Source: Candidatus Berkelbacteria bacterium RIFCSPLOWO2_01_FULL_50_28 (lineage in GTDB: Bacteria; Patescibacteria; UBA1384; 2-12-FULL-50-11). Taken from it: a stretch of 64,000 nt of DNA. The notes beneath the pieces are model-generated. The model was given only the letters and a program-made list of their open reading frames with translations. It searched no databases and was not told the DNA's origin. The stretch spans positions 86,984 through 150,983 of the forward strand of contig MEZX01000002.1 of the NCBI GenBank assembly GCA_001774395.1, written 5' to 3'. Below, in pieces: positions 24,602-32,642 of this stretch (the stretch's first letter is position 1; every line of letters begins with the position of its first letter). The position numbers and the translations under genes were made by a program.

Positions 24602-24630
24602 TTGACTGCCACTGTGATTTCTTATAGAAT
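24602..24630 (+). promoter_or_regulatory. Promoter of the 24670 lipoprotein gene
   Basis: TTGACT (24602-24607), 17-base spacer, TAGAAT (24625-24630). The leader then carries CGCATAACTGCG and a perfect CTGCGA/TCGCAG hairpin (24641-24657) running straight into GGGGAGG. Confidence 0.8.
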
Positions 24631-24669
24631 ATGCGCATAACTGCGACAACCTCGCAGGGGAGGCAGAGA

Positions 24670-25116
24670 TTGAAGTATCTCCTTTTCGCCCTTTTCGCCG
24701 TCTGTCTGATCGGCTGTGCCGATCCGATCCAAGAAGCAGTGGAACAAGACAACCGTGAGTTCCAGATACGAGACACTCAAAGAACTCGGGAATCGACCCA
24801 GATGCCGATCGCTCGATCCGCCAGCAACTACGTCTCCAAGACGATCAACGATAAACTGCTCCTTCTCGGAGAGGACGAGTGGCTGATCGTGGAAGTCCAC
24901 ATGCCAACCGCGGAGAATCGAATCTTCGTCCTCAGCAAAATTGACCCAGAAAGCAAGGTCCGTATAACTGAGGTTGTCGAATTCAAGGAGAAGGATTACG
25001 GCTGGGGAACCGGAATGATTGCTTGGGTCGGCGATATTGTCAGAAAAGCTCCTGTTTTACCCAATGATTTGATGGGGACAAATAGGAGCATGCCGAAGTG
25101 TGGCTACACTTTCTGA
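24670..25116 (+). CDS. Small lipoprotein of unknown function
   Basis: 148 residues from TTG 24670, read as MKYLLFALFAVCLIGCADPI, a textbook lipoprotein signal with lipobox LIGC. An in-frame ATG at 24631 lies directly after the -10 box and cannot be in the transcript, so it is rejected; GGGGAGG sits just before the TTG. The mature part is polar with no recognised domain; WLIVEVHMPTAENRIFVLSK suggests beta structure. A monocistronic unit with a strong promoter and terminator, in the same style as the genes at 26833, 36609 and 60275. Confidence 0.75.
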   Translation: MKYLLFALFAVCLIGCADPIQEAVEQDNREFQIRDTQRTRESTQMPIARSASNYVSKTINDKLLLLGEDEWLIVEVHMPTAENRIFVLSKIDPESKVRITEVVEFKEKDYGWGTGMIAWVGDIVRKAPVLPNDLMGTNRSMPKCGYTF

Positions 25117-25165
25117 CCTGGTGAATCGATTTGTCATCAGTGATCCACGTGGCGCCAACACGAAA

Positions 25166-25197
25166 CCGTCGGAGAGATCTCTCCGACGGCTACTTTT
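25166..25197 (+). terminator. Rho-independent terminator of the 24670 gene
   Basis: A perfect 12-bp palindromic stem (CCGTCGGAGAGA / TCTCTCCGACGG) followed by CTACTTTTTAT. The remaining 150 bases up to comF hold nothing I can identify. Confidence 0.88.
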
Positions 25198-25345
25198 TAT
25201 CTTCATAAGCGTTCCCACCCTCAATTTAAGGAAGGGAGCGAAACTCTCGAAAAAGAATTAGGAAGAATCGAAGCTCAGAAGAAGAAATAGGATTGTCTTC
25301 AGCGTGGTTCGGACTTTCGTGTGCCGGCGCGCAAGAGTTTAGGTT

Positions 25346-26032
25346 TTAGCCGTGGGCAATGGTGATGGCCCAGACGGTTTTGGCGCCTTTGCGGCGCAGG
25401 AGTATTGCCGCTTCCCCCAGGGTGGCGCCGGTGGTGATGACGTCGTCAACGAGAAGAATATTTTCTGGAATCTCTTTCGTTCCGACGTAAGCGAAACATC
25501 CGTGCACGTTGGTGAGGCGCTTGGTTTTTGTTAGTTTCGCTTGGGCAGGAGTGTCATTTTTGCGCTTCAACAGGTTGGAAACTTCCTCACGGCCGGCAAA
25601 CATTCTTTGTGACAGAACCTCGCTCTGGTTAAACCCACGCTTGGCTAAGCGTTTTTGATGAATTGGGATCGGCACGACCGTCCATTCCGAATGCGGCAGG
25701 CGTCGCAGATAATGCCGTCGAAAAGTATCAGCGTAAAAACTCAAGGCGTCAAAATGTCCGCCGTACTTGGCTTGCTGAACCAGGTCTTGAATTACCGGCT
25801 CGGCGTAGGAAAAAAGACTAACTACCCCGTCAAGCGGTACTCGCTCTTGGCACTTGGGGCAGATGCCATTATCGGCCGCCTTATCACAGATGACACAGCT
25901 TTCGGGACGGCTCGCGGTCAGTTCTCTGCGACAATCGTCACAGATCCAGCCGCTCTCTTGGCCACAGCCGAGGCAGTTAACGGGGGCAACGAGGTTTTTC
26001 AAAGCATTTCCTAGCTCGGTCATTGTCAACAT
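25346..26032 (-). CDS. comF: ComF-family phosphoribosyltransferase-like protein
   Basis: About 228 residues. The N-terminus has paired Cys (CLGCG, CDDCRR, CVICDK, CPKCQ) forming the ComF zinc-binding region; the C-terminal half is a type I phosphoribosyltransferase fold with the PRPP loop ENILLVDDVITTGATLGEAA. ComF proteins support DNA uptake during transformation, in the cytosol. ATG 26032 is chosen because a -10-like TATGAT (26051-26056, minus strand) lies so close that an upstream ATG at 26050 would precede the transcript; ATG 26023 is also possible. Divergent from hsp20 with overlapping promoters. Confidence 0.88.
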   Translation of the reverse strand: MLTMTELGNALKNLVAPVNCLGCGQESGWICDDCRRELTASRPESCVICDKAADNGICPKCQERVPLDGVVSLFSYAEPVIQDLVQQAKYGGHFDALSFYADTFRRHYLRRLPHSEWTVVPIPIHQKRLAKRGFNQSEVLSQRMFAGREEVSNLLKRKNDTPAQAKLTKTKRLTNVHGCFAYVGTKEIPENILLVDDVITTGATLGEAAILLRRKGAKTVWAITIAHG

Positions 26033-26038
26033 TATGGC

Positions 26039-26067
26039 TTGACTGACCATATCATAACTCGCATAAT
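26039..26067 (+). promoter_or_regulatory. Promoter of hsp20, apparently leaderless
   Basis: TTGACT (26039-26044), 17-base spacer, CATAAT (26062-26067); the hsp20 ATG is only 9 bases further. The expected transcript start lies 2-4 bases before the ATG and there is no ribosome site. Confidence 0.7.
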
Positions 26068-26076
26068 AAACGCACT

Positions 26077-26454
26077 ATGGCTAAGAAAGAAGAAATTCAG
26101 GAGGAGTGGGTTGACGAAGAAGAAGAGGGTCAGCTCGCCATCGACGCCTATCAAGACGAAGACAATATCTACATCAAGGCGCCGATTGCCGGAGTGAGCG
26201 TGGAAGATCTAGAGATTTCAATTACCGACGAAGTGGTGACGATTAAGGGCACGCGACGCAACGAAGGAGATTTGGCGCGCGAGAGTTACTTTGTTCAAGA
26301 GTGCTACTGGGGTTCGTTTATGCGCTCCTACATTCTGCCAGTATCGGTTGATGCGGCCAAGGCCGACGCCAGTTTGCGTAACGGCATTCTAACGATTCGC
26401 ATTCCGAAACAAGAGAAGACCAAGACGAGAGTTCTTAAAGTTCAAGTAGATTAA
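26077..26454 (+). CDS. Hsp20 family small heat-shock protein
   Basis: 125 residues with the alpha-crystallin core: DAYQDEDNIYIKAPIAGVSV, EVVTIKGTRR, a SYFVQECYWGSFMRSYILP strand and GILTIRIPK near the C-terminus. Such proteins hold unfolding proteins in oligomers until refolding. The N-terminal arm is short and acidic. The start follows the -10 box so closely that the message is probably leaderless. Followed by a terminator. Confidence 0.92.
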   Translation: MAKKEEIQEEWVDEEEEGQLAIDAYQDEDNIYIKAPIAGVSVEDLEISITDEVVTIKGTRRNEGDLARESYFVQECYWGSFMRSYILPVSVDAAKADASLRNGILTIRIPKQEKTKTRVLKVQVD

Positions 26455-26478
26455 CGGCGAGGCCGTAGGGGCTTTATT

Positions 26479-26501
26479 ACCCAGGAAACCGGGGGTTTTT
26501 T
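26479..26501 (+). terminator. Terminator of hsp20
   Basis: ACCCAGG-AAA-CC-GGGGGT short stem followed by TTTTTT. Confidence 0.7.
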
Positions 26502-26556
26502 CGTGGGGGTGAACGAATATTATTCATACTACCTCTAAAGACGCAATTTTTTGCGA

Positions 26557-26599
26557 GGGTGAGGGGCTCGGAGTTGCGAAGGCCGCCCCTACACCCTCG
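26557..26599. repeat. Strong GC-rich inverted repeat
   Basis: GAGGGTGAGGGGC pairs with GCCCCTACACCCTC around a 16-base loop. There is no T-run on either side. It lies in the 378-bp gap between hsp20 and the 26833 gene, which otherwise shows only the two genes' terminators. Confidence 0.6.
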
Positions 26600-26775
26600 C
26601 GCTCCCTACCCCGCCACGCTTCTCACAGAGGTATGGAGAAAAAGCTTCGGGGGTTCGCGACGAGCGTCGCTCCACCGTCCCGGCTAAACCACTCGCTTTT
26701 TCGGGCTATCAATATTCTGAAACCGGCGGCACGGACCTGCGCCTGCGTACTCTTGCCGGTTTTCGGTTATGAATA

Positions 26776-26813
26776 TAAAAATCGCCCGGGAAGCGTGGAA
26801 GCTTCTTCGGGCA
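26776..26813 (-). terminator. Terminator of the 26833 lipoprotein gene
   Basis: On the minus strand GCCCGAAGAAGC / GCTTCCCGGGC forms a stem followed by GATTTTTAT. Confidence 0.8.
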
Positions 26814-26832
26814 TTGGCGGTGGTCGGAGCGG

Positions 26833-27765
26833 TCAGCCACCAAATCGAGTGGTAGTCACGCGGTAGCAGTCGATCAGCTCCCGTTTTCGATCCTCGGCGG
26901 GGACATTCAGTTCGATGCAGCGCATCCCGACAACAAGTAGGTGTTGGGCAACCACCGGGTTGAGAACCTTGTGGCCAGCCTGTTTTGTTCCGAGTATTAG
27001 ATCGAGCTCGTCAAGATGGCCCTTGGTTAGGACCCGGTACGCCTCGCTCCAATCGACGATCTTCGATTCGGCAAGAAGGCGGTCTAGGGTCTTATAGTAG
27101 GCGCCGTCAGCCAGACGGTTGAGAATCTGCGACTCGACGGTATGAGCTCGCACTTCCTCATAAACCCACTCGTCCAACTCCTTGCTTGCGACTGACCCCA
27201 GCGCGTTACGCTGGTGCTGCAGGGCGTGAGATAGTTCGTGCCCAAGCAGCGAGGTGAACACTGCCGGTGGCCAATCGACCGCGGCAACGAAAACCACCTT
27301 ACGGCTAGCGTCGTACCAGACGGCTGCGGGGTGAAGAGGTCCGTCCTCCTTTGGATAAAAGACGATCAGCACCTTTCCCCCGGGATAACTCAAGTCGTCC
27401 GAACTGATACCAACGCCCATCTTGGAGCTGATGACAACGCCGACGTTGAACTTCGAGAACGCCTTCGCGATCTCTTTGGTCTCGTCCGTTGTCGGGCCAA
27501 GACGGTTGAGCGCCTCAGTGATGTTGCGGCGCAACGGGTCGGTCAGCTTCTTGTTAGCCTGACTCTCCGGCACCTGACGCTCCAGCCACCAGGCGCTTTC
27601 GTTGTGACTCGCCATATACGCCCTGATCTCTGACTGGATCTGTGCGAAGTTGGCGGGTGGTTGGGGCGCCGCAAATGAAGGCGGTGACTTCACGGCGACG
27701 GGCTTGTTACCCGAGCAGCCGTAAAGACCGAGAACAAAAATGAAAAGAGCGATGAGATACCTCAT
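26833..27765 (-). CDS. Putative lipoprotein with an HExxH metallopeptidase-like motif
   Basis: 310 residues. The signal MRYLIALFIFVLGLYGCSGN has a lipobox Cys at about residue 17, so the protein is likely anchored outside the cytoplasmic membrane. In the mature part LLGHELSHALQHQRNA (about residues 174-190) is a zinc HExxH motif; Glu residues downstream (DEWVYEEVRAHTVES) could be the third ligand, a gluzincin-like arrangement. ATG 27765 is preceded by GAGGAGG. A single-gene unit with promoter and terminator. Peptidase activity is inferred from the motif only; the family is not recognised. Confidence 0.7.
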   Translation of the reverse strand: MRYLIALFIFVLGLYGCSGNKPVAVKSPPSFAAPQPPANFAQIQSEIRAYMASHNESAWWLERQVPESQANKKLTDPLRRNITEALNRLGPTTDETKEIAKAFSKFNVGVVISSKMGVGISSDDLSYPGGKVLIVFYPKEDGPLHPAAVWYDASRKVVFVAAVDWPPAVFTSLLGHELSHALQHQRNALGSVASKELDEWVYEEVRAHTVESQILNRLADGAYYKTLDRLLAESKIVDWSEAYRVLTKGHLDELDLILGTKQAGHKVLNPVVAQHLLVVGMRCIELNVPAEDRKRELIDCYRVTTTRFGG

Positions 27766-27805
27766 GCGTATTCCTCCTCTGCGGTCGAGCCGCAGTTATG
27801 CGGAA

Positions 27806-27834
27806 ATTCTACCCTAGATAACCGAGAAAGTCAA
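27806..27834 (-). promoter_or_regulatory. Promoter of the 26833 gene
   Basis: On the minus strand, TTGACT (27829-27834), 17-base spacer, TAGAAT (27806-27811). The leader carries CGCATAACTGCG (27791-27802) and a perfect CTGCGG/CCGCAG hairpin (27779-27795) just before GAGGAGG. The 12-base word is identical to that in the 24670 leader. Confidence 0.82.
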
Positions 27835-27872
27835 TGGGAACGAGCTATTTTCTCCAAAAGTGCTCTAGGTTT

Positions 27873-27896
27873 CCGTATGTGTTAAAACACATACGG
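27873..27896. repeat. CCGTATG palindrome, copy 3
   Basis: Perfect 24-bp palindrome (CCGTATGTGTTA and its complement), followed by TGGCTTAG. It lies upstream of both the minus-strand 26833 gene and the plus-strand pilin operon. Confidence 0.75.
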
Positions 27897-27970
27897 TGGC
27901 TTAGGGAATTCGGTATTTTAATAACCAAAAAGTGAGCGTTTTAGTCGGCTATCAATACCGAAGGCAGAGA

Positions 27971-27999
27971 GTTTGAACAGTGACACTTCCGGTTCAAAC
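27971..27999. repeat. GTTTGAAC inverted repeat
   Basis: Perfect 8-bp arms GTTTGAAC / GTTCAAAC with a 13-base loop, in the 524-bp gap before the pilin operon. No T-run. Confidence 0.5.
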
Positions 28000-28021
28000 C
28001 TTGAGGCTTTCACCCCCCCCT

Positions 28022-28251
28022 AAGTTGGGAGGAGATGTTTTCCGAGGGGCGTCGCGGACGACGAGGCATCTAACCACCTCCCTTTCCCATGGTGCGAGAA
28101 GTTATCCTTGCGACCGTGCGGAGGGCGAAGCGGGCATGGTTTCCTGAGCTTGTCGAAGGAAGAGCGAGCCCGAGCCCGAAACCCAAATTCTCGCTGGGAA
28201 TTTGGAGTTGGGTCGAAAGGGTAACTTGTCGCACCGCTCTCTCCCCAACTT
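28022..28251. ncRNA. Large nested inverted-repeat element, candidate structured RNA or MITE
   Basis: An outer AAGTTGGG (28022) / CCCAACTT (28244) stem encloses a GGGAGG-AGATG / CATCT-CCTCCC hairpin, then a stem GGTGCGA-AGTTA (28091-28105) / TAACT-TCGCACC (28222-28235), inside which CGACC/GGTCG, GGGC/GCCC, TTCCT/AGGAA and CCAAATTC/GAATTTGG are nested. The region has no open frame and matches no RNA family I recognise. It lies 40 bases before the first gene of the pilin operon. Confidence 0.4.
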
Positions 28252-28289
28252 GAATAAAAACTCTATTTGCGAGACGCTGAAGTCAACAA

Positions 28290-29654
28290 ATGAAGAGGGG
28301 GCTGATAATTCTTGCTGGTTTGGGTGTACTCCTGATACTCGTCGTGGTATTTATGAACATTTTTGGCGGCAAGACGCCTGACAGCAAGTCGGCACTCAAG
28401 GTATGGCTGCCCTTCGACGAAGTAGCGACTTATAAAAAAATCTCTAAGGAGTTTCAGGCTAAGCATTCCAGCATCGATCTGGAGTTTAGATACATTGACG
28501 CCAAAGACGCCAAGGACTACGAGGCAACGGTTATCAATGCTATTGCTGATGGTGAGGGCCCAGACATCTGGTTGGCACGGTTCGATTGGATACCCAAGCA
28601 CGCCGCCAAGTCTCTACCGGCCTCATCGGGCGGTCTTACTGATGCGGTAACCCAGCTCAAAGTTCTGGTTCAATCTAATATCGTCGACTTGAACACTTAC
28701 AACGGCGAGCTCTACGGCGTGCCGCTGTTTGCCGATTCGCTGGCGATAATCTACAACAGCGATTTTTACCGTGAAAACAGTCAGAACTTTTCCCAGAAAA
28801 ATCTAGCTTTCCTCGATCAGTACCCGAAAAGTTGGGCTGAGCTGAAGCGCAATGTTGGTCTAATCAGTTCCAACAGCGGCGCGACGATAAAGCGTTCAGG
28901 CTTAGCGATGGGAACAGTGAAAAATACACTTGCTCCCGCCGACGTTCTGACGGCCTTTTTGCTCCAGTCCAACTCGACGATTTTAAGCGAAGACGGCAAA
29001 GACGTGATATTCAATCTGGCGGCTTTCAAGAAAGGTAAACCAACATTCCCCACCGCTGAGGCGCTGTCGTTTTATACGAGCTTTGCCTCGCCAAAGGCGA
29101 CTAACTATTCTTGGAACGCCGCAATGGGCGACCCAGTTGAGGCGTTCGTGGCCGGTAAGACGGGAGCCCTCATCGGTTACTACTCAACACTACAAGCAAT
29201 ACTTGATCAAGATCCGACTATCTGGCAAAAAATCATTGTAACTCCCATGGTTCAGAAAAATCCCAAGGCCGAGCGTATCGACTTCGTGATGGGCTGGACG
29301 CATTTAGTCAATCGCGACAGCACTGCTCCTGAGGCGGCCTGGCAGTACTTGAGTTATCTGGCGCAAGACACGGCGCAGTACGACTATGCAGAATCAACCG
29401 GTAGAATTGAAGTAGCCAAGCGCGATCGGGGCCTGGCGGAGCGCTCCGAGGCTAATATGTCGCGAGATGAGATATTTGGCGCTCAATTTGATACGGGTCA
29501 GTTGTTTATCAAACGGGAGTGGCAGTTGGTAGACGTTGTTCTGCAAGACGCCATTAACCAAGTGATTGTGAGCCATCGCACAGCCCAGAACGCCATCGAT
29601 TCAGCCGCCAGCCGTTTCAAGGTTTTTCTGCAGGACGCTAGCGTGGGGCAGTAG
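28290..29654 (+). CDS. Extracellular solute-binding protein (ABC family 1-like)
   Basis: 454 residues. One N-terminal membrane segment (IILAGLGVLLILVVVFMNIF) without a clear lipobox, then the pattern of family 1 sugar-type binding proteins: KVWLPFDEVATYKKISKEFQ, EATVINAIADGEGPDIWLAR, and later GKTGALIGYYST and MGWTHLVN. These normally deliver a ligand to an ABC permease, but none is nearby. Instead it is followed 2 bases later by pilin-like genes, so a role tied to the secretion system or an orphan binding role is possible. ATG 28290 lacks a clear ribosome site. Confidence 0.8.
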   Translation: MKRGLIILAGLGVLLILVVVFMNIFGGKTPDSKSALKVWLPFDEVATYKKISKEFQAKHSSIDLEFRYIDAKDAKDYEATVINAIADGEGPDIWLARFDWIPKHAAKSLPASSGGLTDAVTQLKVLVQSNIVDLNTYNGELYGVPLFADSLAIIYNSDFYRENSQNFSQKNLAFLDQYPKSWAELKRNVGLISSNSGATIKRSGLAMGTVKNTLAPADVLTAFLLQSNSTILSEDGKDVIFNLAAFKKGKPTFPTAEALSFYTSFASPKATNYSWNAAMGDPVEAFVAGKTGALIGYYSTLQAILDQDPTIWQKIIVTPMVQKNPKAERIDFVMGWTHLVNRDSTAPEAAWQYLSYLAQDTAQYDYAESTGRIEVAKRDRGLAERSEANMSRDEIFGAQFDTGQLFIKREWQLVDVVLQDAINQVIVSHRTAQNAIDSAASRFKVFLQDASVGQ

Positions 29655-29656
29655 AG

Positions 29657-29932
29657 ATGCTGTTACCTATCGAGAGAGCGCTAGCTCAAGGAGGTCCCGC
29701 AACCACTGGCTCGAGTTTTAGCGATTATCTGTCAGTGCAAATCGGCCGGGCGATCACCCTGGCTGGGCTCTTGGCGGTGTTGATGATAGTTTACGGCACG
29801 TTCCGCTACGCCACTTCGGGCGGTGACGACACTAAAACCAAAGAAGCGAAAGACATAATCTTGGGTGCGGTTGTTGGATTTTCCTTGTTAGTTTTAATAA
29901 AGATCCTCGTGCCGCTGTTGGGGCTGGAATGA
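29657..29932 (+). CDS. TrbC/VirB2-like pilin
   Basis: 91 residues: a short N-terminal part ending in ALAQ (possible cleavage), then two membrane helices joined by a small polar loop (ITLAGLLAVLMIVYGTFRYA, SGGDDTKTKEAKD, IILGAVVGFSLLVLIKILVP). This two-helix shape with a Gly/Asp/Lys loop fits VirB2/TrbC pilin subunits. It overlaps the next gene by 4 bases. The same module recurs in the next three genes. Confidence 0.75.
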   Translation: MLLPIERALAQGGPATTGSSFSDYLSVQIGRAITLAGLLAVLMIVYGTFRYATSGGDDTKTKEAKDIILGAVVGFSLLVLIKILVPLLGLE

Positions 29933-31011
29933 CGAAACTTGTTAAGCTCTTTTTCGGGTTGGCTTTCAGTCTGACACTGGTATTTTATGCTGGCGGGGTT
30001 GCCTTAGCGGACAGTAAACTGGTTGGCTTTTCTCCAAATCCGCTTGAATTTGCCACCGACTCAGCCAACAAAGAGATAGTGACAGCCACCGTTTCGCCCG
30101 CACCGGCCTCGGCGCTGACGGTTAAATTAGTTGCTAATGGTAAGGTGACCCTTGGCAAGACGACGCTCTCTTTTAGCCCCACTGACACTACTGACACGTT
30201 CGGCGTTACCCCGGCTTCGGGGCTCAAGAGCGGCGACATCGTCATAATAACCGCCGAGGGGAAAATTGGCGCAGTAACTTACAAGGGAACGCTCGAGGCC
30301 GCGATCGGCGTGGTGGCACACCCTAACCCCAACGCTGGGAAAATAGATTGGAATAAAGTTCCCGGCACGACCATCACCGATCTGAATGTTTTCCTGAACA
30401 AAGCGATAACTGGCGCTCTTTGGGTGATCGCTCTGGTGGCTTTTGCCGGATTAATCGCCGCCGGATTCATGTATATAACCGCTGGCGGAGACGCGGCCAA
30501 GGCGGAGAAAGCCCGCAAGACGATTATCTGGTCGATTGTCGGGGTGATTCTGGCCTCAATTTCCTACACGTTACTTCTGACCGCGGCGCAATTTAGGGGC
30601 ATCGATTACACTGCAATTCCCCAAGAAACAAGCGATAGCGGCTCGACCGCGGATGACGGTTCTGCAACGACAGGTTCGGGAGTCGGATTGACGGTTAGCG
30701 ACACAGCGGGTACAAATTTTGCCGATGTTATTCCTCTCGACCAAACAACCCAGCTTTCATATCCGCTCGAGATTGTATTGAATAGTGCCCCAGCCGGTAC
30801 GGTCACTGTCGAACTAATAACACAGGGTAATTTGCCGCTCACCCTTGCCGGTAGCAGTACGATGACGTTTGACGAAACCAGTTGGTCAACGCCGCAATCT
30901 TTTGGTGTTTCCTATGCTGGTGACGGTCAACCAGGTCAAGCGGGGCAGGTTCTGATCAAAGGCTCGGACGGCTCTCGCCAGACAATTCGATTCGAGGTGC
31001 CAAATGTTTAG
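29929..31011 (+). CDS. Pilin-like membrane module flanked by Ig-like domains
   Basis: 360 residues. A signal peptide (MTKLVKLFFGLAFSLTLVFY ... ALADSK) leads into a beta-rich domain (about 28-130), then the TrbC/VirB2-like two-helix unit (about 155-215, containing FMYITAGGDAAKAEKARKT), then a second beta-rich domain with strands such as VTVELITQGNLPLTLAGSST. The two beta domains resemble each other and the middle part of the next protein. It looks like a membrane-integrated pilin core with exposed domains on both ends. It overlaps both neighbours. Confidence 0.7.
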   Translation: MTKLVKLFFGLAFSLTLVFYAGGVALADSKLVGFSPNPLEFATDSANKEIVTATVSPAPASALTVKLVANGKVTLGKTTLSFSPTDTTDTFGVTPASGLKSGDIVIITAEGKIGAVTYKGTLEAAIGVVAHPNPNAGKIDWNKVPGTTITDLNVFLNKAITGALWVIALVAFAGLIAAGFMYITAGGDAAKAEKARKTIIWSIVGVILASISYTLLLTAAQFRGIDYTAIPQETSDSGSTADDGSATTGSGVGLTVSDTAGTNFADVIPLDQTTQLSYPLEIVLNSAPAGTVTVELITQGNLPLTLAGSSTMTFDETSWSTPQSFGVSYAGDGQPGQAGQVLIKGSDGSRQTIRFEVPNV

Positions 31012-32584
31012 TCGTCTTGCTCTTGGAGCAAAGCGCTACCTATTCGTGGCTATGTTGACTCTCTTGAGTCTGGCTCCGGCTTTGAGCTTTCCTGCCCCCG
31101 CTAGGGCCGCCGACCCGTTTCCGGTAGACTTTAGCCGCGTTGAGGTTAACAGCCAAAAGCAGGCCCAGTACCGGGCGGACATTTTCCAAATTTATTCAGA
31201 TCTAAAGAGCCAGATTGGCAGTCTGGGCAAATCGCGTGTTATCAAGGCGTTTGTGTTCTATCCGTGGGATGTTCAAAAGATAAGCCCCAGTACCCAGGAT
31301 GGATTTACGGCGGGCTACTTCCAACCGAGCACCGGTTATCTTGTGATAAATTCCGTCGAATTCGAAGAGACTGAGAGCGTGAGAACCGTAATTGCTCACG
31401 AGCTACTCCATTCATTCGTTCCCGCAAACAACGGCTACGGATACAGCGGGGCGGGAGGCAAGGGCTACGTTTACGAGGAGATGCTGGCGGACTATTTCTC
31501 GAAACTCCACATTGGCGCGAGCCTGGGCGAAACCTACGCTGGTGCCGTAGCATCGCTTGGCTACTCTCACCTGGCCAACCTCGTACCCCAAATACTAAAC
31601 ATCATCGGTTTAGCTGGGCAGAGTGATCCGGAAACAATACTGGAACGGGCTATATTTAGCAGCTCCAAGCTTGGGCTGATCGACCAAACTGTCGGCAAAT
31701 ACCTCACGGACAAAAACTTTTTGGCTAATCTCGGCGGCTTTCTCGACACAAGCCCCGCAAAAACCAATCTCACAGCGGCCAAGAAGTACCTCGACGAGGT
31801 AGAGAGAAAAATTCTTGCCACCAGCGCTAAATCGAGCTCTGTCCAGGTGCTGGTGAAGGGCCAGTTTAGCGCCGATTACGCCGACGTACTGACGATTCCG
31901 GAGAACGTGGAGGGTTTGTCGATTCCTCTGGAAGTTGCGTTGAGCGCCGCCCCTAGCAGCCCAGTTACGCTGACAGTGGCCGGGCGTGGGGCTCTGGTAC
32001 TAACTTACACCGGTAGCGCTGATTTGGTCTTTGATTCAACTAATTTTGCCGACAGTAAATCTTTCAGAGTTTTCTACGACAAGGCGGCCAACAAGGAGGG
32101 GACGAGAGCAGAGATTAGTTTCTCTGGCCCCGGAGTGGATACAAAGACCGTGACGGTCGTCAAAGCCAGCGAGTTGAAAAGCGGCCCTGCCGGTGGGACG
32201 ACCGGCGGAACTGGCGGCACGGCGGGTGGCACCACGGCGGCTGCTTCAGGAGTCGGCCCGTTTCTGGGCAAGCTCCTCCTGCCAGACTGTCTGCGCACCG
32301 GAGAAAAGGCTGTTAACGCCGAATTCGACACTTGCGTGCTCGACAGCGTGCGCCATTACATCGAGCTGTTACTTTTGCTGACGGCGTTAGGGGCGTTCGG
32401 TTATTTGCTTTACGGTGCCTTCTTATACGCTTCGGCCTTTGGCGATGAAGCGAAGGCGACGTTGGCCAAAAAGGTAATCACCGCGGCGCTAATCGGTGCG
32501 GCGCTCTCCACTCTGGCCTACTTGGCGATAATGTTACTGGCTCAAGGTCTCGGCGTCGAGGGCGGTCTACTCCGAACGCCTTGA
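31004..32584 (+). CDS. Zinc-metallopeptidase-like domain fused to a pilin-like membrane module
   Basis: 526 residues. Signal peptide (VAMLTLLSLAPALSFPAPARA), then a metallopeptidase-like domain with VIAHELLHSFVP (HExxH at about residue 132) and downstream Glu in YVYEEMLADYFSKL; a beta-rich Ig-like domain (about 275-390); a Gly/Thr linker; and a C-terminal two-helix unit (LLLLLTALGAFGYLLYGAFL, GDEAKATLAKK, then a second helix) of the same type as the adjacent pilins. It overlaps the previous gene by 8 bases. The fusion suggests a surface enzyme carried on, or assembled with, the pilus. Substrate unknown. Confidence 0.7.
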   Translation: MFSRLALGAKRYLFVAMLTLLSLAPALSFPAPARAADPFPVDFSRVEVNSQKQAQYRADIFQIYSDLKSQIGSLGKSRVIKAFVFYPWDVQKISPSTQDGFTAGYFQPSTGYLVINSVEFEETESVRTVIAHELLHSFVPANNGYGYSGAGGKGYVYEEMLADYFSKLHIGASLGETYAGAVASLGYSHLANLVPQILNIIGLAGQSDPETILERAIFSSSKLGLIDQTVGKYLTDKNFLANLGGFLDTSPAKTNLTAAKKYLDEVERKILATSAKSSSVQVLVKGQFSADYADVLTIPENVEGLSIPLEVALSAAPSSPVTLTVAGRGALVLTYTGSADLVFDSTNFADSKSFRVFYDKAANKEGTRAEISFSGPGVDTKTVTVVKASELKSGPAGGTTGGTGGTAGGTTAAASGVGPFLGKLLLPDCLRTGEKAVNAEFDTCVLDSVRHYIELLLLLTALGAFGYLLYGAFLYASAFGDEAKATLAKKVITAALIGAALSTLAYLAIMLLAQGLGVEGGLLRTP

Positions 32585-32619
32585 AGGAAATCTTGACAAC
32601 GGTCAGACGATAGTTTGTA

Positions 32620-32629
32620 GTGATAATAT
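32620..32629 (+). promoter_or_regulatory. Possible extended -10 promoter of the 32643 pilin gene
   Basis: TGATAATAT gives an extended -10 (TG-n-TAATAT) just before the ribosome site AGGGAGGAAG. A TTGACA at 32593-32598 is too far for a standard 17-base spacer. Confidence 0.45.
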
Positions 32630-32642
32630 AAGGGAGGAAGAG

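Noticed and set aside
24631..24669. ATG start for the small lipoprotein
   Set aside because: It directly follows the -10 box, and the downstream TTG has a strong ribosome site and yields a proper lipoprotein signal.
24160..28254. CRISPR array in the repeat-rich accessory stretch
   Set aside because: The repeats are palindromic or heptameric; no regularly spaced direct repeats with unique spacers and no cas genes were seen.
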